This document shows, piece by piece, positions 1 to 9,101 of a DNA stretch of 64,000 bases (positions are counted from its first letter, which is position 1; every line of letters starts with the position of its first letter). The notes under the pieces are model-generated. The model was given only the letters and a program-made list of their open reading frames with translations. It made no database searches and was not told the origin of the DNA. Source of the DNA: Bacteroidota bacterium (GTDB taxonomy: Bacteria > Bacteroidota > Ignavibacteria > UBA10030 > SZUA-254); NCBI GenBank assembly GCA_036522515.1, contig DATDFQ010000043.1:186001-250000 (forward strand). Reading direction: 5' to 3'. The translations under genes and the position numbers were made by a program.

Positions 1-12
1 CGCACCGAACTG

Positions 13-84
13 AGGCGCCGGGCGGACTCGAACCGCCGCATAAAGGTTTTGCAGACCTCTCCCTTACCACTTGGGTACGGCGCC
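13..84 (-). tRNA. tRNA-Cys (GCA)
   Basis: Read on the minus strand this folds as a cloverleaf. The acceptor stem GGCGCCG (84-78) pairs with CGGCGCC (20-14), and the discriminator is U at 13, as expected for Cys. The anticodon loop CTGCAAA gives anticodon GCA, and the T-arm GGTTCGAGTC is conserved. CCA is not encoded. It lies downstream of tRNA-Gly on the same strand. Confidence 0.95.
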
Positions 85-93
85 GGTCTAACT

Positions 94-135
94 ACAACAA
101 AGCCCCGCCACCTGGTGCGATGGGGGCGGCGGGGC
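94..135 (-). terminator. Strong hairpin between two tRNA genes
   Basis: On the minus strand a perfect 8-bp GC stem, GCCCCGCC (135-128) with GGCGGGGC (109-102), is followed by TTTGTTGT. It could be a Rho-independent terminator after tRNA-Gly, or a structured spacer in a Gly-Cys precursor. The 18-base loop and broken T-run keep confidence moderate. Confidence 0.5.
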
Positions 136-206
136 AGCTCAAAGACGAGGTCACTACCCCTCTCCCATGCCGCGGGATGAAGGGATGCCTCTTCCGGAAA
201 AGCTTG

Positions 207-279
207 AGCGGGAAACGGGATTCGGACCCGCGACATTCACCTTGGCAAGGTGACGCTCTACCAACTGAGCTATTCCCGC
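207..279 (-). tRNA. tRNA-Gly (GCC)
   Basis: Minus-strand cloverleaf. The acceptor GCGGGAA (279-273) pairs with TTCCCGC (214-208). The D-arm is GCTCAGTTGGTAGAGC, the anticodon loop TTGCCAA gives GCC (Gly), and the T-arm GGTTCGAATCC is conserved. Discriminator U is at 207. CCA is not encoded. A near-consensus promoter lies 15 bp upstream. Confidence 0.95.
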
Positions 280-293
280 GCACAAAGCAGGTC

Positions 294-322
294 AATATAC
301 TGAAATTTTTAAATCTGTGCAA
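294..322 (-). promoter_or_regulatory. sigma-70-like promoter of tRNA-Gly
   Basis: On the minus strand TTGCAC (322-317), a 17-base spacer and TATATT (299-294) precede tRNA-Gly by 14 bases. The predicted start at about 287 falls just upstream of the mature tRNA end. Spacing and position fit a stable-RNA promoter. Confidence 0.65.
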
Positions 323-431
323 ACGGTCAGATGCCGATCTGACGCGAATTCTCTAATTCTGGAGGGAGCAGGAAAGCAGGGAAAATCAACATATCCCCCA
401 TCGGGCATGGGGCAGTTCAGAAGGGGTCCCG

Positions 432-923
432 CTATCTTGAGATCTCGAGGATCTCATATTCGAGGGTTCCTGCGGGGACGGGAATCTTTGTGATTTCCCC
501 CTCGGTCTTGCCCATCAAGCCCCTCCCCAGCGGCGAAGTAACGGAGATCTTGTCTTTCTCGAAATCAGCCTCCTCAGGTGAGACCAGGGTATAATCGACG
601 ATCTCATTTGTCTTGAGGTCCTTTAGCTTAACTCTCGACAGTATATAGACCTTATCGTTAGGAAGTTCTTTGCTTTCTATGATTCTCGCTCGGGAGAGAG
701 TGTGCTCGAGCTTGGCGACCCGCAATTCAAAATGCTGCTGTTCCTCCTTGGCCGCGTCATATTCCGCATTCTCGGAAAGGTCGCCGTGGGCACGCGCCTC
801 GGCGATTTTTCGCGCCATTTCGGCTCTTCCGTGCAGCTTCATTTCGTGCAACTCTCGCTCCAATTCGACCAATCGCTCCCGTGTGAGATACACGATCCCG
901 TTATTCTTGTTCGTATCTCCCAT
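432..923 (-). CDS. greA: Transcription elongation factor GreA
   Basis: This 163-aa protein is the usual GreA length. GreA enters the RNA polymerase secondary channel and stimulates cleavage of backtracked RNA. The N-terminal half is an antiparallel coiled coil. Its tip carries the acidic GDLSENAEYDAAKEEQ motif (residues 47-62), whose Asp/Glu pair stabilises the catalytic Mg2+. The C-terminal half is the FKBP-like domain, with SPLGRGLMGK near residues 130-139. The ATG lacks a strong Shine-Dalgarno sequence. It follows the ribBA terminator on the same strand, so it probably has its own promoter in 924-964. Confidence 0.95.
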   Translation of the reverse strand: MGDTNKNNGIVYLTRERLVELERELHEMKLHGRAEMARKIAEARAHGDLSENAEYDAAKEEQQHFELRVAKLEHTLSRARIIESKELPNDKVYILSRVKLKDLKTNEIVDYTLVSPEEADFEKDKISVTSPLGRGLMGKTEGEITKIPVPAGTLEYEILEISR

Positions 924-964
924 GCTCTTACATCATTAAAGGAGTAAATTGCCGCTTCGGCTGT

Positions 965-1009
965 GATAAAAAGAAAAGCCATCATTCCGGGAAGAGCGGA
1001 ACGGTGGCT
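965..1009 (-). terminator. Rho-independent terminator after ribBA
   Basis: On the minus strand a 13-bp stem (1009-997 with 989-977; one mismatch, one G-U pair) is followed by TTTTCTTTTTATC. It closes the tgt-yajC-ribBA run, 58 bp beyond the ribBA stop and before greA. Confidence 0.8.
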
Positions 1010-1066
1010 GAAGGCCATTAACTATTTCAATCTACCACTCTGATTTTAGAAAAGCAAGAGAAATTC

Positions 1067-2296
1067 TCATTTTCTTTTCCTGTCGATCAGTATGAGGTGG
1101 CCAAGCTTATCCCTCTTCGTTTTAAGGTACTTCTCATTCAAATCATGAACTTCTGCTTCAAGGGGCACACGTTCGACGATTTCAAGCCCATACCCGTGCA
1201 ACCCGACCACCTTCTTCGGGTTGTTCGTCATCAGCCTCATCTTCGTTATCCCGAGGTCACGCAGGATTTGTGCTCCTATCCCATAGTCCCGCAGGTCGGG
1301 GCGGAAGCCCAGTTTTTCGTTCGCTTCGACAGTATCCATCCCCCCATCCTGCAACCGGTACGCCTTAAGCTTGTTTGCCAGGCCGATTCCCCTCCCTTCC
1401 TGACGCATATACAGGACGACACCGCGGCCCTCCTGCTCCACCAATCTCAGCGCAGCATTCAGCTGTTCGTTGCAGTCACACCGTAATGAACCGAACACGT
1501 CGCCGGTCAGGCATTCGGAGTGGACTCTCACCAGCACCGGAGTATCCCCCGTGACGGATCCCTTGACGAGCGCGACGTGCTCCTTGCTGTCGGTTTCGCT
1601 CCGGTAGAGGTGAATCTCAAAGGTGCCGTTCTGAGTCGGCATCGTCGTGCTGACGACCCGGTGGACGAGCTTCTCGCGCTCCATGCGGTATTGAATCAGA
1701 TCCTTCACCGTGATCAGGCGCATGCCGAACCGGTGCACGACCTCGAGCAGCTGCGGCACCCTCGCCATCGACCCGTCTTCGTTCATGATTTCGCACAGGA
1801 CTCCGGCAGGTGTCAGCCCCGCAAGGCGGCAGAGGTCGACGATCGCCTCCGTGTGCCCCGCGCGCCGCAAAACGCCGCCGTCCATAGCCCGAAGGGGAAA
1901 GATATGGCCGGGCCTTGCCAGGTCGCTTGGTTTGGTCTTCGGGTCGATCAGTGCTCTGACGGTCGCCGCGCGGTCAAACGCGGAAACCCCGGTCCGGGTG
2001 CCGTGGATATAGTCCACAGACACGGTGAAGGGTGTCTCGTGGAGCGAGGTGTTGCTGTCCACCATCATCTCCAGCCTCAGCTCATTCGCCCGCTCGGGGG
2101 TCAGGGCGGCGCAGATAATTCCCCGCCCGTGCATGGCCATGAAATTGATCGTCTCGGCGGTGCAATGCTCCGCCGCGATGACGAAATCGCCCTCGTTCTC
2201 CCTGTCCTCGTCGTCGACGACGATGACGATCTTCCCCGCCTTGATCTCGCTGACGGCGTCGTCAATCGTGCTGAACGACCCTTTCGTCTTTTCCAT
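1067..2296 (-). CDS. ribBA: Bifunctional DHBP synthase / GTP cyclohydrolase II
   Basis: RibBA supplies both precursors of riboflavin: 3,4-dihydroxy-2-butanone-4-phosphate from ribulose-5-phosphate, and the pyrimidine made from GTP. The RibB domain covers about residues 1-205. It shows [11 protein letters not shown] near residue 30 (the acidic Mg2+ loop) and the [11 protein letters not shown] segment. The RibA domain (about 210-409) has the Cys zinc site [14 protein letters not shown] and the [13 protein letters not shown] segment. A TTG lies just before the chosen ATG at 2296, which has AAGAGG upstream. It sits 22 bp after yajC and ends at a good terminator, so it is the last gene of the tgt-yajC-ribBA run. 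No FMN riboswitch precedes it. Confidence 0.96.
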   Translation of the reverse strand: MEKTKGSFSTIDDAVSEIKAGKIVIVVDDEDRENEGDFVIAAEHCTAETINFMAMHGRGIICAALTPERANELRLEMMVDSNTSLHETPFTVSVDYIHGTRTGVSAFDRAATVRALIDPKTKPSDLARPGHIFPLRAMDGGVLRRAGHTEAIVDLCRLAGLTPAGVLCEIMNEDGSMARVPQLLEVVHRFGMRLITVKDLIQYRMEREKLVHRVVSTTMPTQNGTFEIHLYRSETDSKEHVALVKGSVTGDTPVLVRVHSECLTGDVFGSLRCDCNEQLNAALRLVEQEGRGVVLYMRQEGRGIGLANKLKAYRLQDGGMDTVEANEKLGFRPDLRDYGIGAQILRDLGITKMRLMTNNPKKVVGLHGYGLEIVERVPLEAEVHDLNEKYLKTKRDKLGHLILIDRKRK

Positions 2297-2318
2297 CAAC
2301 CTCTTCCCTTCTCCCTCG

Positions 2319-2663
2319 CTAGCGCTTTGCGATATCCTGCCCTGTCGAATCGGAGGCCCGCGTCACGCTCGACACGGCGGTCCGCTCGAATTTCAGTTTC
2401 ACATTTTCCGCCACCTGCACGAGAACCGTTTTCTCTTCCAGGCCCACCACGGTTCCATGCATTCCGCCGACGGTCACGATCTTGTCCCCTTTCTGCACGC
2501 TCTCGAGCAGTTTTTGCCGCTCCTTCTGCCGCTTCTGCTGCGGCCGGAGAATCAGAAAATAGAAAATCAGGATGATCAGCGAAAACATGATGACCGTGCT
2601 GAACATTCCTCCCCCGCCGCTGCCGCCCTGGGGAGCCATCAAGAATATTTGAGACGCGTTCAA
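2319..2663 (-). CDS. yajC: Sec translocon accessory subunit YajC
   Basis: This 114-aa protein has one N-terminal membrane helix (about residues 22-40, [13 protein letters not shown]) followed by RPQQKRQKE and a small cytoplasmic domain ending in the [13 protein letters not shown] segment. That is the YajC layout. YajC associates with SecDF at the inner membrane. The start is TTG at 2663, with GGAGG 5 bases upstream; no in-frame ATG before residue 9 is available. It is 26 bp downstream of tgt, the classic tgt-yajC pairing, but secD and secF do not follow. ribBA does. Confidence 0.93.
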   Translation of the reverse strand: MNASQIFLMAPQGGSGGGGMFSTVIMFSLIILIFYFLILRPQQKRQKERQKLLESVQKGDKIVTVGGMHGTVVGLEEKTVLVQVAENVKLKFERTAVSSVTRASDSTGQDIAKR

Positions 2664-2689
2664 TCCACCCTCCGGTTAGTGATGAGTAT

Positions 2690-3823
<1,134 letters not shown>

Positions 3824-3876
3824 TTATGTAAGAAGTTACAGATTTCCGGTTCCAAAAGCAACGCCGGATTATCGCG

Positions 3877-4019
3877 GGTAGCATCTCAATTTCACCAAAC
3901 ATGTCATCCTGAGGGAGCGTAGGGACCGAAGGATCTCGTCTTTCCAACCTTCGAGATCCTTCGCGGAGTTTACACTGAGCGAAGCGAATGTGCTCAGGAT
4001 GACAAAATAAGACACTACC
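3877..4019. repeat. Palindromic MITE-like repeat, copy 1
   Basis: The ends are imperfect inverted repeats: GGTAGCATCTCAATTT at 3877-3892 and its relative read inward from 4019. Inside, TGTCATCCTGAG (3902-3913) pairs with CTCAGGATGACA (3993-4004), and GAAGGATCTCG pairs with CGAGATCCTTC. The same core recurs at 7507-7624 and 56429-56548. It contains no protein; translated, it gives the well-known spurious 'HPERSEG' peptide. It abuts the vanZ stop codon. Confidence 0.85.
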
Positions 4020-4421
4020 TTAGGGCGACGTCTCAACCTTTCTTCGCCTGTAGACGAGGTAGAGGATGAGCGCCGATAGCAAGCCTCCCGTCGCATCGGC
4101 GGTCGCGTCCCAAACATCGGTCGTGCGGCCCGGGACGAACGATTGATGGAGCTCATCGAGAACCCCGTACGCAGTCACGGCGCAGACGGTGAGGAGAGCC
4201 CTCCGCCAGTCGAATGAACTCCTCTGGATCCGTATCTCGAGCGCCCGGTAGACCAGGAGTCCGAACACCAGAAAAACCGAGGCATGGATGATTTTGTCGC
4301 TTATCTTGAGGACAATTCGGGGAAGTTTGGACGCAGGTATCGAAGATGCGGCAAAAATGACGAGCGCCCAAACGATCGCGGGAAGCTGATACCGGAGAAA
4401 ATGTCGGGTCCGGGGACTCAT
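4020..4421 (-). CDS. VanZ-family membrane protein
   Basis: This 133-aa membrane protein has four likely helices (about residues 12-26, 48-62, 78-92 and 112-126). The conserved VanZ motif DKIIHASVFLVFGLLVY comes between helices 1 and 2, and DELHQSFVPGRTTDVWDATADATGG near residues 89-113. The prototype VanZ gives low-level teicoplanin resistance, but most homologues have unknown roles, so no resistance should be inferred. The start overlaps the nnrD stop (ATGA), so the two are probably translationally coupled. A repeat element begins directly at its stop codon. Confidence 0.85.
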   Translation of the reverse strand: MSPRTRHFLRYQLPAIVWALVIFAASSIPASKLPRIVLKISDKIIHASVFLVFGLLVYRALEIRIQRSSFDWRRALLTVCAVTAYGVLDELHQSFVPGRTTDVWDATADATGGLLSALILYLVYRRRKVETSP

Positions 4422-5998
4422 CTCCCCTCGATCCCGAGGAATGCGCGGGGGAGATTGTCATAAATATCCATCGCCATGAGCCCCTTCTCTCCCACCATGG
4501 CTCCGGCCAGATCGCCGGCCCTTCCGTGCAGATAGACGCCGCTGTAGGCGGCCTCCGCGCTCCCCAGCCCCTGCGCCCAGAGTGCGCCGATGATTCCGGA
4601 GAGGACGTCCCCCGAGCCTGCGGTCGCCATCCCCGGGTTGCCCGTGGAGTTCACAAAAAGGTCCCCCTTCCCGGAGACTGTCACGGTCGGCGCTCCCTTC
4701 AAGACGAGCGTGACCCCGAAACGCTTCGCCGCCTTCCGCGCAACCTGCACCCGGTTCCGCTCGATCTCAACGGCTGAGAGTCCCGTCAGCCGGGCGAGCT
4801 CGCCCGTGTGGGGAGTGAGAATGAGCTCCCTCTTTCCCCCCCTCTTCAAGACCGATAACTTTCCCGCCAGGGCGTTCAGGCCGTCCGCGTCGACGACGAT
4901 ACGTTTCCTGAAACCGGCGATTATCTCTCTGACGAGGCGTCTCGTCTCTTCGTTTCGGGAGAGGCCGGGCCCGATGATCAGAACGTCGGCCCAATCGAGG
5001 TGCTCCTGCATCGCCTTTCCGGCGGCCATGCTCAGCGATCCCTCGGAGGTTTCCGGCAGCGGTTCCACCATCACCTCCGTGAGCTTCCTTGCGAGGACCG
5101 GATAAACAGAGGCCGGTGTGCCGAGAACAACCACGCCTGCTCCCGAGCGGAGAGCAGAGGCGGAGGCCATGGCCGCAGCCCCTGTCATGCCCCGGGAACC
5201 CGCCAGAACGACGACCTTCCCTACACTGTGTTTGTGGGCGTTGAAGGCGCGTACGGGCAACGCTCGCCTCACGTCTTCGGGACCCAGGAGAAAGGTGCGA
5301 ATACCGGGAGTGGTCAGACAGCCCGGCGGAACGCCTATGTTCGCGACTTCAATAGATCCGGCATAACTTCTTCCATCTCCTGTCAGTAAGCCGATCTTCT
5401 TCAAACCCATTGTAACAGTCAGTTGAGCCTTGACGGCGATATTCCCAATCTCTCCATTATCGGCATCGATGCCGGAGGGTAGATCCAGGCTCACGTTCGT
5501 TCCCCGGGAAGAATTGATCCATTCAATCACTCTGCGTGAAAACCCGCGAACACTCCCGGAGAACCCCGTGCCGAAAAGCGCATCGACTACGAACTCGCTC
5601 CTCGGGAGCAGCTTGAGGGCGCGAATTGATCGAAGTTCTTTCACCTGGAGCACGCCGGTCCGGGCCACCCTCCGGTGTTCCCGTGAGAGCTTGAGGAGTG
5701 CGTTGAAGTTGGTTCGTGAATCGCGCCGCAGATCGGCTTTCCGGCCGACGAGCGCGACGAGCACGTTCGCCCCGCAACTGAGGAGGTGCCTGGAAACGAC
5801 AAAACCGTCCCCCCCGTTGTTGCCTTTTCCCGAGAAGACGGTAAATGAGCGCCCCGCAAGAGGTCCGAAGCGCTTTTCGATGACCGCGACCGCGCCTGAG
5901 CCGGCATTTTCCATCAGAACGACACCCGGTATCCCGAGCCGCTTGATTGCAGACCGGTCGAATTCTTGCATCTCGCGTGCAGTGACGAGCGGTTCCAC
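4418..5998 (-). CDS. nnrD: Bifunctional NAD(P)H-hydrate epimerase/dehydratase
   Basis: This is an enzyme of nucleotide repair. The N-terminal epimerase domain (about 1-215) interconverts R- and S-NAD(P)HX. The C-terminal ADP/ATP-dependent dehydratase (about 230-520) restores NAD(P)H. It shows VFSGKGNNGGDGFVVSRHL and DALFGTGF-SG in the epimerase part. In the dehydratase part it shows VVLAGSRGMTGAAAMAS, VDADGLNALAG, LTPHTGELARL, LKGAPTVT and the ribokinase-like NSTGNPGMATAGSGDVLSG. Length (526 aa) is as expected for the fusion. The GTG start lies 3 bp after the nuoN stop. Confidence 0.95.
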   Translation of the reverse strand: MEPLVTAREMQEFDRSAIKRLGIPGVVLMENAGSGAVAVIEKRFGPLAGRSFTVFSGKGNNGGDGFVVSRHLLSCGANVLVALVGRKADLRRDSRTNFNALLKLSREHRRVARTGVLQVKELRSIRALKLLPRSEFVVDALFGTGFSGSVRGFSRRVIEWINSSRGTNVSLDLPSGIDADNGEIGNIAVKAQLTVTMGLKKIGLLTGDGRSYAGSIEVANIGVPPGCLTTPGIRTFLLGPEDVRRALPVRAFNAHKHSVGKVVVLAGSRGMTGAAAMASASALRSGAGVVVLGTPASVYPVLARKLTEVMVEPLPETSEGSLSMAAGKAMQEHLDWADVLIIGPGLSRNEETRRLVREIIAGFRKRIVVDADGLNALAGKLSVLKRGGKRELILTPHTGELARLTGLSAVEIERNRVQVARKAAKRFGVTLVLKGAPTVTVSGKGDLFVNSTGNPGMATAGSGDVLSGIIGALWAQGLGSAEAAYSGVYLHGRAGDLAGAMVGEKGLMAMDIYDNLPRAFLGIEGR

Positions 5999-6001
5999 CG
6001 G

Positions 6002-7420
6002 TCAGCGAAGGCTGCTGATGACGGCCAGTACCGAGGAAGGGTAGATCCCAAGACCTATTACCAGGAGCGCGGCGATGGCAAGCGTGGCAAGGCACACCCC
6101 TGAAGGCATGACCGGTTCAGCGCCCGTATCGGCGCGAAAATACATCACCATGATCAGTCGCAGGTAGTAGTAGGCCGAGACGACGCTCATCAGAACGCCC
6201 ACGATCGCAAGCCAGGTGAGATCGGCCTGTACCGCGGCCACGAAGAGATAGTATTTGCCGAAGAAACCGGCGAGGGGGGGAATTCCGGCGAGCGAGAGCA
6301 TGAACAACGACATGAGTGCTGCGAGAAACGGCCTTTTCGCCGCCAGTCCCGAGTAATCCTCGAACGACAGGTTCCGGTCTTCCTCAACTTCGAGGACGGA
6401 AATGATCCCGAACGCCCCGAGATTCATGAACGTATAGGCTGTCAGATAATAGAGAATTCCATCCCTTCCGAGCTGGTTGAATGCCGCCAGCCCGATGATC
6501 ATGTAGCCTGCGTGAGCGATGCTCGAATAGGCGAGCATCCTCTTGATGTTCGATTGCGCCACCGCCACGATGTTTCCCAGAACCATCGAGGCGGCGGAAA
6601 GAATCGCCAGGACCATCCGGAGGCGCGGGTACGCGCCGAACCCGGAATGCGCGAAGACGAGGACGAACGCGGAGAATGCGGCCGCCTTTGCGCCGGTAGA
6701 CATGAAACCCGATACCGTCGTCGGCGACCCCTGGTAGACGTCAGGAATCCACATGTGGAACGGGACCGCCCCCACCTTAAACGCCAACCCGACCATCAGC
6801 AGCCCGAGACCCACCCAGAAATAATCGGAAGCGGCAATCCCGGGGAACTGTCCGACGATTCCGGGAATGTTCGTCGTGCCGGCGGCTCCGTAGAGAAACG
6901 CGATCCCATAAAGCAGGAAGCCCGTTGCGAACGCACCCAGCAGGAAGTACTTGAGGGAAGACTCGTTCGATATCAATCGCTTCCGGTTAAATCCTGCCAG
7001 GACATAGAGACTGATCGACATGAGCTCCAGCCCGAGAAAGATGATGATCAGGTCGCCTGCGGCCGCCATGAACATCATCCCGAGCGTCGCGAACAGCACC
7101 AGAAGATAGTATTCCCCGACATGCGAATGCTGCCGCCTGAGGTATTCCCGGGAGAGAAGAATTGTGACAAGCGCGGAGAGAATGAAGAGGGAAGCGAATA
7201 AACCGGCGTACCCCCCCACCACCAGCATGCCGTTGAACGCGGTTCCGGAGCTCCCGATCGTCGACATCGAAACGAGCGCACAGACGGCGAGTCCGGCCGC
7301 GCTTACCCAGTAACTGAGGTTCTCGGCCCGCTTCACGAGTGATTCGAGGAGTATGACCAGGAAAACGAGGAATGACACTGAGACGAGCGGGGCGGCGTTG
7401 TAAAGATCGGTCGTGGACAA
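6002..7420 (-). CDS. nuoN: NADH-quinone oxidoreductase subunit N
   Basis: This proton-pumping membrane subunit of complex I has about 14 hydrophobic segments over 472 aa. The Mrp-antiporter-like core includes LGLELMSISLYVLAGF (near 130) with the conserved Glu, VGLAFKVGAVPFHMWIPDVY with the pumping Lys and PDVYQGSP, LAYSSIAHAGYM, and LSLAGIPPLAGFFGKYYLF. TTG at 7420 is the only usable start, because the frame is closed by TGA at 7433-7435; no clear ribosome site is seen. Upstream (7421-7731) holds no other nuo gene, only a repeat, so nuoN is detached from the rest of complex I. It is followed closely by nnrD. Confidence 0.93.
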   Translation of the reverse strand: MSTTDLYNAAPLVSVSFLVFLVILLESLVKRAENLSYWVSAAGLAVCALVSMSTIGSSGTAFNGMLVVGGYAGLFASLFILSALVTILLSREYLRRQHSHVGEYYLLVLFATLGMMFMAAAGDLIIIFLGLELMSISLYVLAGFNRKRLISNESSLKYFLLGAFATGFLLYGIAFLYGAAGTTNIPGIVGQFPGIAASDYFWVGLGLLMVGLAFKVGAVPFHMWIPDVYQGSPTTVSGFMSTGAKAAAFSAFVLVFAHSGFGAYPRLRMVLAILSAASMVLGNIVAVAQSNIKRMLAYSSIAHAGYMIIGLAAFNQLGRDGILYYLTAYTFMNLGAFGIISVLEVEEDRNLSFEDYSGLAAKRPFLAALMSLFMLSLAGIPPLAGFFGKYYLFVAAVQADLTWLAIVGVLMSVVSAYYYLRLIMVMYFRADTGAEPVMPSGVCLATLAIAALLVIGLGIYPSSVLAVISSLR

Positions 7421-7506
7421 AGGCTTATCGGGTCAGTAGGCGGTATCGTTTGGAAAGAATCAGGCATAAGGTATGAAATCCTGTGGTATTAATCAATTTT
7501 CGCGCT

Positions 7507-7624
7507 GGTGGCTCACTTTCAAAGGAAATGTCATCCTGAGCGACACAAAGTGGAGCGAAGGATCTCCGTCTAACTAGTCTTGAGATCCTTCGCTTCGCTC
7601 AGGATGACAAATTGGGAGGCCACC
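7507..7624. repeat. Palindromic MITE-like repeat, copy 2
   Basis: The ends are GGTGGC (7507) and GCCACC (7619-7624). The core ATGTCATCCTGAG...CTCAGGATGACA matches copy 1, with an internal GATCTC...GAGATC pairing. This occupies most of the 311-bp gap between the divergent nuoN and ECF sigma genes. The remaining 7421-7506 shows nothing I recognise. Confidence 0.85.
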
Positions 7625-7639
7625 CCGCCGGGTGCTGAT

Positions 7640-7698
7640 TTGGATCGCGTTAGGCGAATTGCAATATTTCGTGTAACCTTTCCTTCCAAACCAGGTTA
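7640..7698 (+). promoter_or_regulatory. Candidate promoter/operator of the ECF sigma operon
   Basis: TTGGAT (7640-7645), 17 bases and AATATT (7663-7668) form a weak vegetative promoter. Just after it is a perfect inverted repeat, TAACCT (7674-7679), 13 bases, AGGTTA (7693-7698). The TGTAAC inside resembles a -35 of some ECF sigma factors, so autoregulation is possible. None of this is proven. Confidence 0.35.
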
Positions 7699-7731
7699 GT
7701 ATCATTAAAGGATCCTCTCAGTAAGGCAGGC

Positions 7732-8286
7732 GTGAATTCACCGACGGATACGCAGTTGATGCAGAGTGTGCGCGAGGGTGAGCTGCAAAACCTCGCCCCG
7801 CTCTTTGAACGACACCATGTGATGCTCTATAACCATTATGTCCGCCTGACGCGCGACCGCGAGCTGGCCGAGGATCTGGTTCAGGAGGTTTTTTACCGGA
7901 TCCTCAAATACCGGCATACCTACCGGGGCGACGGTCAATTCAGGACCTGGCTCTATCACATCGCCCGCAACGTGCGGATCGACGCCGCGCGCCGGCGGGC
8001 CCAGGAGACGAGCTTTGATGAAGAAGTGCATTCCTGCCCCGATGACCCGCCCCAGCGGGATTCGGCCGAGTTCAGGCAGAACGTATCGATACTCGAAGCG
8101 GCATTGGCACAATTGCCGGAGGAGAAGAGGGAGATCATCCTGATGAGCAGGTACCAGAATCTGAAGTATGCGGCGATCGCCGAACTCCTCGGATGCTCGG
8201 TTGAGGCGGTGAAGGTCCGGGTTCACCGGGCTGTTCAGGACCTTCGGAGAGTCTTTTTACAATTATCGGGAGAACCACAACCATGA
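7732..8286 (+). CDS. RNA polymerase ECF-type sigma factor
   Basis: This is an extracytoplasmic-function sigma factor of 184 aa. Region 2 is at about residues 10-80, with the core-binding RELAEDLVQEVFYRIL and RTWLYHIARNVRIDAARRR. Region 4 is at about 125-175, with AQLPEEKREIILMSRYQ and the helix-turn-helix YAAIAELLGCSVEAVKVRVHR. The start is GTG at 7732, with AAGGCAGG upstream. The stop overlaps the start of the anti-sigma gene (ATGA), which is typical of sigma/anti-sigma pairs. The two DUF4097 genes that follow are probably part of its regulon. Confidence 0.93.
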   Translation: MNSPTDTQLMQSVREGELQNLAPLFERHHVMLYNHYVRLTRDRELAEDLVQEVFYRILKYRHTYRGDGQFRTWLYHIARNVRIDAARRRAQETSFDEEVHSCPDDPPQRDSAEFRQNVSILEAALAQLPEEKREIILMSRYQNLKYAAIAELLGCSVEAVKVRVHRAVQDLRRVFLQLSGEPQP

Positions 8287-9098
8287 TCAACGATCACGTC
8301 ATTGACGATCTGGCCGCCTTCCTGAGCGGGGACCTGGCGGAACAACAAATGCAGAAGATCCGCTCACATCTCGAGCTCTGCGATCCCTGCCGGGTGGAAT
8401 TCCGTTCGATGAAGGGTCTCTGGGACGCGCTCGGCTCCCTCCCGGAGGAGGAGCCGGACGAGGCGGTCCGGGTCCGCTTCTATGAAATGCTGGATCGTTA
8501 CGAGCGGAGTGATTTCCGGAGAATCGCCCCGGCTTCCCGTGCGAGGGGAAGCTGGCTCAAGAATCTCTTTCCGGGCCGGCCGGCAGTCCAGTTTGCTCTC
8601 GCCCTCGCCGGGCTCGCGGTTGGAATCCTGATCGGCACGCGGATGAAGGGGGAGCCCGCGGGGGACACGGAGCTCGCCCAGTTGCACAATGAAGTCCGCG
8701 GGATCAGCAGGCTGCTCACGTTCTCGCTTCTGCAGCAGGAGTCGGCCAGCGAGCGCCTCCGCGGAGTGAGCTGGAGCTATCGCACAGGGGAGCCCGACGC
8801 GGAAATCACAGCCGCGCTCCTCGAGACACTCCGATATGATCCCAACATGAACGTCCGTCTCGCCGCGCTCGACGCGCTCTCCCGGAACCCGAACCAATCA
8901 GGGCTGAGGCAGGACTTGATCCGCTCCCTTCCGAAGCAATCCTCTCCCCTCGTGCAGGCGGCCATCGTCGACCTCATGATCCAGTTTCACGAGAAGGGCT
9001 CCATCGACATATTCAAGCAGATGGTCCGCGACCCGAATCTCGATCCGTCCGTGAAGAAGAAAATCGAACAGGGAATCCAGGAACTTACAAGGGCTTGA
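8283..9098 (+). CDS. Anti-sigma factor: zinc finger, TM helix, HEAT-like C-terminus
   Basis: Residues 1-45 carry a zf-HC2/ZAS zinc-binding pattern (H29, C33 and C36 in HLELCDPC), the domain that holds ECF sigma factors. A membrane helix follows at about 101-119. The outer part (about 125-271) is helical. It includes HEAT-like units such as DPNMNVRLAALDALSRNP and SPLVQAAIVDLMIQF, rather than a usual periplasmic sensor. Translation is coupled to the sigma gene by ATGA, and DUF4097 starts 3 bp after its stop. I infer a membrane-anchored anti-sigma; the signal it senses is unknown. Confidence 0.8.
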   Translation: MINDHVIDDLAAFLSGDLAEQQMQKIRSHLELCDPCRVEFRSMKGLWDALGSLPEEEPDEAVRVRFYEMLDRYERSDFRRIAPASRARGSWLKNLFPGRPAVQFALALAGLAVGILIGTRMKGEPAGDTELAQLHNEVRGISRLLTFSLLQQESASERLRGVSWSYRTGEPDAEITAALLETLRYDPNMNVRLAALDALSRNPNQSGLRQDLIRSLPKQSSPLVQAAIVDLMIQFHEKGSIDIFKQMVRDPNLDPSVKKKIEQGIQELTRA

Positions 9099-9101
9099 GC
9101 T

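Noticed and set aside
92..356. Open frames on both strands across the tRNA genes
   Set aside because: They run through tRNA-Gly and the hairpin, and have no protein-like content or ribosome site.
1520..2575. Long plus-strand open frame opposite ribBA and yajC
   Set aside because: It is a GC-rich antisense shadow of ribBA; the minus-strand frame has all catalytic motifs.
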